Shown here piece after piece: positions 60,293 through 64,000 of a stretch of DNA of 64,000 nt. The notes beneath the pieces were generated by a model. That model ran no database searches. It was given only the letters and a program-made list of their open reading frames with translations, and was not told the DNA's origin. Origin of the DNA: Albula goreensis (taxonomy: Eukaryota > Chordata > Actinopteri > Albuliformes > Albulidae); assembly GCA_022829145.1 (NCBI GenBank), contig CM040764.1, forward strand, positions 8,045,144 through 8,109,143, written 5' to 3'. Position 1 is the first letter of the stretch. The number at the start of each line of letters is the position of its first letter. The position numbers and the translations under genes are program-made.

Positions 60293-60458
60293 GGGCCAGA
60301 TTTATCAAAGCACATGTTAAAATTTTTGTGCGTGCAAATTCAGTGACATGATTTGTGATTGGAGCAAACAAACTACCTCACCCAATCACATGCTCTCTTA
60401 TGCTTTATGCACCAGATAAAAGTTTTGTAAGTACTAAATGCTTTAGTAAATTAGGTCC
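60293..60458 (+). mobile_element. MITE with about 20-bp inverted ends, copy 2
   Basis: The left end GGGCCAGATTTATCAAAGCA and the complement of the right end (GGACCTAATTTACTAAAGCA) agree at 16 of 20 positions. The interior CAGTGACATGATTTGTGATT, then GGAGCAAACAAACTACCTC, is the complement of 44340-44385. At 166 bp it is non-coding. Copy 1 is 16 kb away and inverted. Confidence 0.75.
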
Positions 60459-60699
60459 ATACTTTCATTGACATGTCAACTTTTCAAACTACAGGATGTG
60501 ATATATAGTTGGAAATGACCGGATGAGAAAATTGGGCTTTTAGAAAAAAATTTTTGCATCAGCGTTGTACAGTAGGTCATGCAGTTAATTTGGAGAAAAT
60601 GCATGCAAAAATATGACTGAAGCTTTCTTCTATTTATATCTATTTTGCCAAAAAAAAATAAACTCTGAATTTAATTTAAAATGTATGACAGGGGTACCT
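60459..60699. other. Intergenic; nothing recognised
   Basis: Short AT-rich stretch without assigned features. Confidence 0.5.
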
Positions 60700-61220
60700 G
60701 TTACAAATGATAGGCCTTGACGGCTGACTTTGAGTGGAACAAACGTGAAGCGTTTATGGATTTGTTTATGATGGTAATTCTCTACAGCGCTAAGGTGCTC
60801 TTATTTATAGCTCGCTGGGAACCCAGGAGGGTCAGTATATCTTTTTGTTCAAAGTAAATGTAACAACCTCTCTCCAAGCAGCTTTTCTTTGCACAGACTG
60901 TGGGTTCTGAGAGATAGATTGGCAAGGGATAACCTTGTCCCATATTTTAGACACCGCAACCAGGATATAACAGACACTGGGGGCGTGGTCTGGTGCGCAG
61001 TTTTCCACGGAAAGTAATTGTGTGTTAAATGGACCCAACTTACTCCGAGAATCTGTTACTAACAGATACAACACCAGACGCTGGTTCTGGTTATTTTATG
61101 TTTCCATGGAAACACTCAAAGCCCCGGTTCACAAATAATTAGCGGAATGATCATGATTATTTCCTTCTTTGAAAATCTAATTGCACACCCAACTTACTTT
61201 GGCATTTAGTCTGCATGTAT
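60700..61220. promoter_or_regulatory. Candidate conserved non-coding element
   Basis: TTATGGATTTGTTTATGATGG (forkhead-like TGTTTA), CTTATTTATAGCTCGCTGGG, ATTAGCGGAATGATCATGATT and CTAATTGCACACCC, repeat-free. Motif content only. Confidence 0.3.
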
Positions 61221-61939
61221 TCACACGGAGCCCATAGCTGGAGTTCAGTTATGAACTTTTTGAATTTTAAACAGCTTGTGGGCATAAAATTTTATTTTTT
61301 CATGCTTCCACATTTGTAATAAATAATTTGTCAATAATGTTTAAAAAATCTTACGACTGACACCATGACTAATTTTTCATGTCAAAAGTGCAAAAGGTGC
61401 ATATGATTGGTTAGTTCGACCCACAGTGTGTTCTGATTTGAGGAGATCCACCAGGACCCTATGGCTGGATCTCATTGGTCAGTTAGTCTCTGGATCTCTC
61501 CATCCTTCTTCCCCATGGCCCTCCCCCACTGCCTGTGTTTACTGATCTGACTTTGAGCCGTTATCATGGTGGCTGGTCTTCTTTTCATGGTCCACATATC
61601 TGAAATTGCCCCCCATCAGCTCTTTCCTGATGCGTTCACAATTCTCTAATTAGCCATACATTTTTTGTGATTCTGTGATATTTCAGTGTTCAGCAGGTCA
61701 TTAATTCGTTTATGGGTGTTTATATTTATAAGTATATCCACACACTCCAGAATGAAAGGCACCCTTGGAAAATTAAAAGGAATAAAAAGAAGCTGTACAA
61801 AGAAAGCAACGCAGATAATGAGCTATATTTTATGCTCAAACATTCGGGAAAATTATATTCTTTTATATTTATACAATTCTTTGGAAAAAAAAAGTTTTTA
61901 TTGCATCATGCTTTTTTTTCTGAAAAAGGGAGGTGTCAA
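61221..61939. other. Intergenic; nothing recognised
   Basis: AT-rich DNA; a Lys-rich frame at 61686-61970 follows from A-rich composition. Confidence 0.5.
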
Positions 61940-62660
61940 AGTTGTTGGCAAGCATGTTTGTAGTACTTGATACTTTGTCCTCTGGCAAGGACAGCCATTG
62001 TTTTGAGTATTTTCCTATTATGTTTAATAAAGTTTTGGAATGCAGTTGAAAGGAATGTGTTGATGTAGAACTTGGAAAGGCTTAGTTTTGCACCTAATGG
62101 ACTTCCCACTTCAAATCAGACCACAGGCTTTTAATCATTTTTAACTCTGGAGACTGAGATGACCATTGTAAAACTCTGATGTAATGTCTCTGGTGTAATG
62201 TGTTTATTTCAAGGTATATTTGGGGTCCTTGCCTTGCTGGAAGGTCTACCTGCAGCCAAGTCTCAGCTGCCTGGCAGAAGCACCCAGGTTTTTGGCCAAA
62301 ATGTCCTGGTAATTTGGAGAACTCATTTATCTTAGCAAGGGCTCCAGGACAAAACAAGAAAACAGCAAAACAGCCCCACAATGAACACAGTTCACGCCGT
62401 ATTTCACAGGTATGAGGTTATTTCTTTGTTTGCATCCCTCTTGTGTTGACAAAAGTATCGATTGATCGATATGCCCAAAGAGTTGTGCAGATAGGGGAAT
62501 GAGCTATCACTGACATTTTCCCAACCATGGTCAAGGATTGAGGGCCAAAAAATTCTTCAAAGCATGTCACACCCTCTAACGCCAAAAAACAAATCCAAGA
62601 TCATGAAGTGATGTCCTCAGTGTGGGTGTTGAAGTTTATTTTTTGTATTGGGTTTTTGTT
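61940..62660 (-). pseudogene. Dead Tc1/mariner transposon (transposase C-terminal part readable)
   Basis: The - strand frame from 62381 to 62094 reads WGCFAVFLFCPGALAKINE at its start and ends VLQWSSQSPELKMIKSLWSD-LKWEVH. These are the WGCFA and (V)LxWPSQSPDLNPIENLW blocks of Tc1-type DDE transposases, which cut and paste the element. The last catalytic Glu (of IEN) is Lys here (MIKS), and the DNDPKHT block with the second Asp is not recognisable, so activity is lost. The + strand text (GGAGACTGAGATGACCATTGTA, TTGGGGTCCTTGCCTTGCTGG) matches the antisense of a common fish Tc1 family. Terminal repeats were not found; the outer limits are approximate. Confidence 0.85.
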
Positions 62661-63160
62661 TACACATAATTACCAAGACCACTTCCCTGTTGAAACTGAA
62701 AAAGTGTCCGAATAGGATTTTTGTGTGAAGACAAGATACTGGCTTGTTATCATTCACTGAAATCATGACAGTAGTTATTTTAATTTTTGGCAAGGAGTGA
62801 TGATTTATTTCAGCTCGCTACATGTGGAAATACAAAAGAAACTCTCGACGTCTCAAAAAACCCATCCTGACAGAAGTTGCGAGGAATCAGACGTGTTTTG
62901 GAATTCAAACCTCCCTTGAATGTGGTTTTTATTGAATTTGAACGGATCATATTCCACGTGGTTTTCTCTCTGTTTAGATCGAAAGAGAAGCTCAGACTGG
63001 AATTTGACATGTGTGATAAATCTTTCACTTGAAAGCAAATAACGTCCAACTTCCAAAGTGAATATAGAACTGCTTTAGCTGAAATAGACCAGATTGAAGC
63101 CTGGTTTCTACTTCAGTAGAATGTACTGTATGTACTGTACATATACTGTACAGAGAGTTG
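62661..63160. other. Intergenic; nothing firm
   Basis: AT-rich. A near-palindromic TGTACTGTACATATACTGTACA lies at 63130-63151, just upstream of the TATA box at 63165. Confidence 0.4.
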
Positions 63161-63164
63161 AGAG

Positions 63165-63173
63165 TATATAAGG
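63165..63173 (+). promoter_or_regulatory. TATA box
   Basis: TATATAAGG matches the TATA consensus and would place a start near 63195. It is followed 70 bases later by an ATG in a good context (G at -3, G at +4) and a GTAAGT donor. Chance occurrence in AT-rich DNA is possible. Confidence 0.35.
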
Positions 63174-63242
63174 AGGAAAGCAGTGCTATGGTTTCTGTGC
63201 TGATTACATTGATAAATAAGGTGTGATTTGAGTTACACAGTC

Positions 63243-63670
63243 ATGGCCTGCCACCAAACCTGGACAGTTGGAACGTAAGTGGAGTTAATGATAGATTTAT
63301 ACTAGGTCTTTTTTAATTTGAAGGGAGTTACTCATTGATGTTCAGACTTTATACTCGAGCAGCGAGACCAGACTGACTGCAGGCATTTTTTGTGCCAAAC
63401 TGTATAAGGACTGCGTGTAGAGTGAGTGTGTATCTCTACCTTTTAGTGCTCCTGTGATCTTTCTTTAACACAGTGGAAATACAGTGAGATGGAAATACCC
63501 AGTGCTGCACAGGTAAATACAGTCAATGATTGTAGTAGGTGATGGAGGCATTTGACTGAGTGAAGCATTTGGAGTCATAAAGTTAAACTGCTGGCTCCAC
63601 TGCTGCCTACAGATGTACAATGTGCTCTGGAGTGATATATCACAGCCTTTGGTGGCAGTTACTCTCATAA
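63243..63670 (+). CDS. Hypothetical small three-exon gene (42 residues), speculative
   Basis: Exon 1 (63243-63274) reads MACHQTWTVG and ends AAC|GTAAGT. Exon 2 (63474-63512) sits between TTTCTTTAACACAG and CAG|GTAAAT and continues TGNTVRWKYPVLH in frame. A third block after CTGCCTACAG (63613) continues RCTMCSGVIYHSLWWQLLS to TAA at 63668-63670. All junctions keep phase. No homology is recognised, there is no signal peptide, and exon 3 would also be open in another frame. Short exons that fit by luck are common, so it is reported only as a candidate tied to the TATA box at 63165. Confidence 0.15.
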
Positions 63671-64000
63671 ATGGATCACATTCCCCCAGTAAGGGTTTTT
63701 GTTTCATATACAGCCAAAGCTTTGTTAATGACTTTTACTGCGACAAATGTGTGATTGACCCGTTCTCCGCTTCTCCCCGTTCCCCCGCACAGCTGCTGGC
63801 TGAAATGTAAAGCGTTTCTGAGGGGGTGATAATTAGGCAATTATGTTCTCAGTGTGAAATGTTTCATGTAACTGAGAGATGGTGATTAGATTGCTCTGGT
63901 TTTTTTTTCTGTTCCCGTGCTGTCCGCAGTGTACCTCTCTGTTCTCTAACTTTTTGAACTGTGCTGGTTCTCTGAACTGAGAAAATGGAGTCTGAAGCTC
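63671..64000. other. Intergenic or intronic end of window; nothing firm
   Basis: CCCCCGCACAG near 63792 and TGCTGTCCGCAG near 63930 look like acceptors but no coding continuation is readable. Confidence 0.4.

Noticed and set aside
1..64000. tRNA, rRNA, snRNA genes, CRISPR arrays or bacterial-type operons
   Set aside because: None seen; tRNA-like boxes occur only within SINEs, and the spliced gene and repeat types are those of a vertebrate.

Overview
This is animal nuclear DNA, most likely from a teleost fish. Only one gene can be named. The two last coding exons of a RASAL2-type Ras GTPase-activating protein gene lie at 1-71 and 3827-3994 on the + strand, joined by an intron with GT-AG ends and followed by a 3' UTR with a poly(A) signal near 4507. 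The C-terminal residues (ELKRDHAEMQAVIDAKQK, then NPTKLSITENGEFKNSSC) fit RASAL2 better than its paralogue DAB2IP. The repeats point to a fish: tRNA-derived SINEs whose tail resembles a widespread fish SINE/LINE tail, a decayed Tc1/mariner element, a CR1-type LINE relic, and many microsatellites and minisatellites. The SINE body recalls elopomorph fishes (eels, tarpon), but that is inference from memory.

From about 4.5 kb to 64 kb no recognisable protein-coding gene is visible. The long open frames there are in C-rich or CT-rich DNA, lie opposite one another, or are no longer than chance allows. Three places have gene-like signals without a recognisable product: a ZNF143-like promoter with a non-coding first exon and perfect splice donor (5712-5793); an exon-like block with a strong polypyrimidine tract, acceptor and donor (20261-20375); and a TATA box followed by an ATG exon and two further exon-like blocks that keep one short frame open (63165-63670). 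They could be lncRNA exons or leader exons of a gene beyond the window.

The rest alternates between low-complexity DNA and blocks that look like conserved non-coding elements: AT-rich, with homeodomain, octamer, SOX and GATA-like words, and free of repeats. Examples are 12165-12480, 16560-17010, 17440-17960, 21650-22080, 26730-27490, 40140-40500, 49900-50110, 59810-60000 and 60700-61220. This is typical of a gene desert with distal enhancers, but conservation cannot be tested from one sequence.

The most striking structures are: a diverged pair of about 390-bp blocks about 2.0 kb apart (57150-57555 and 59170-59565); a 37-bp minisatellite with a five-unit higher-order order (30185-30879); two oppositely oriented copies of one MITE with matching terminal inverted repeats (44271-44430 and 60293-60458); a TTAA-flanked MITE in the rasal2 intron (2664-2973); and two interleaved perfect inverted repeats in pseudoknot order (12173-12317). 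No operons, CRISPR arrays, tRNA or rRNA genes were seen.
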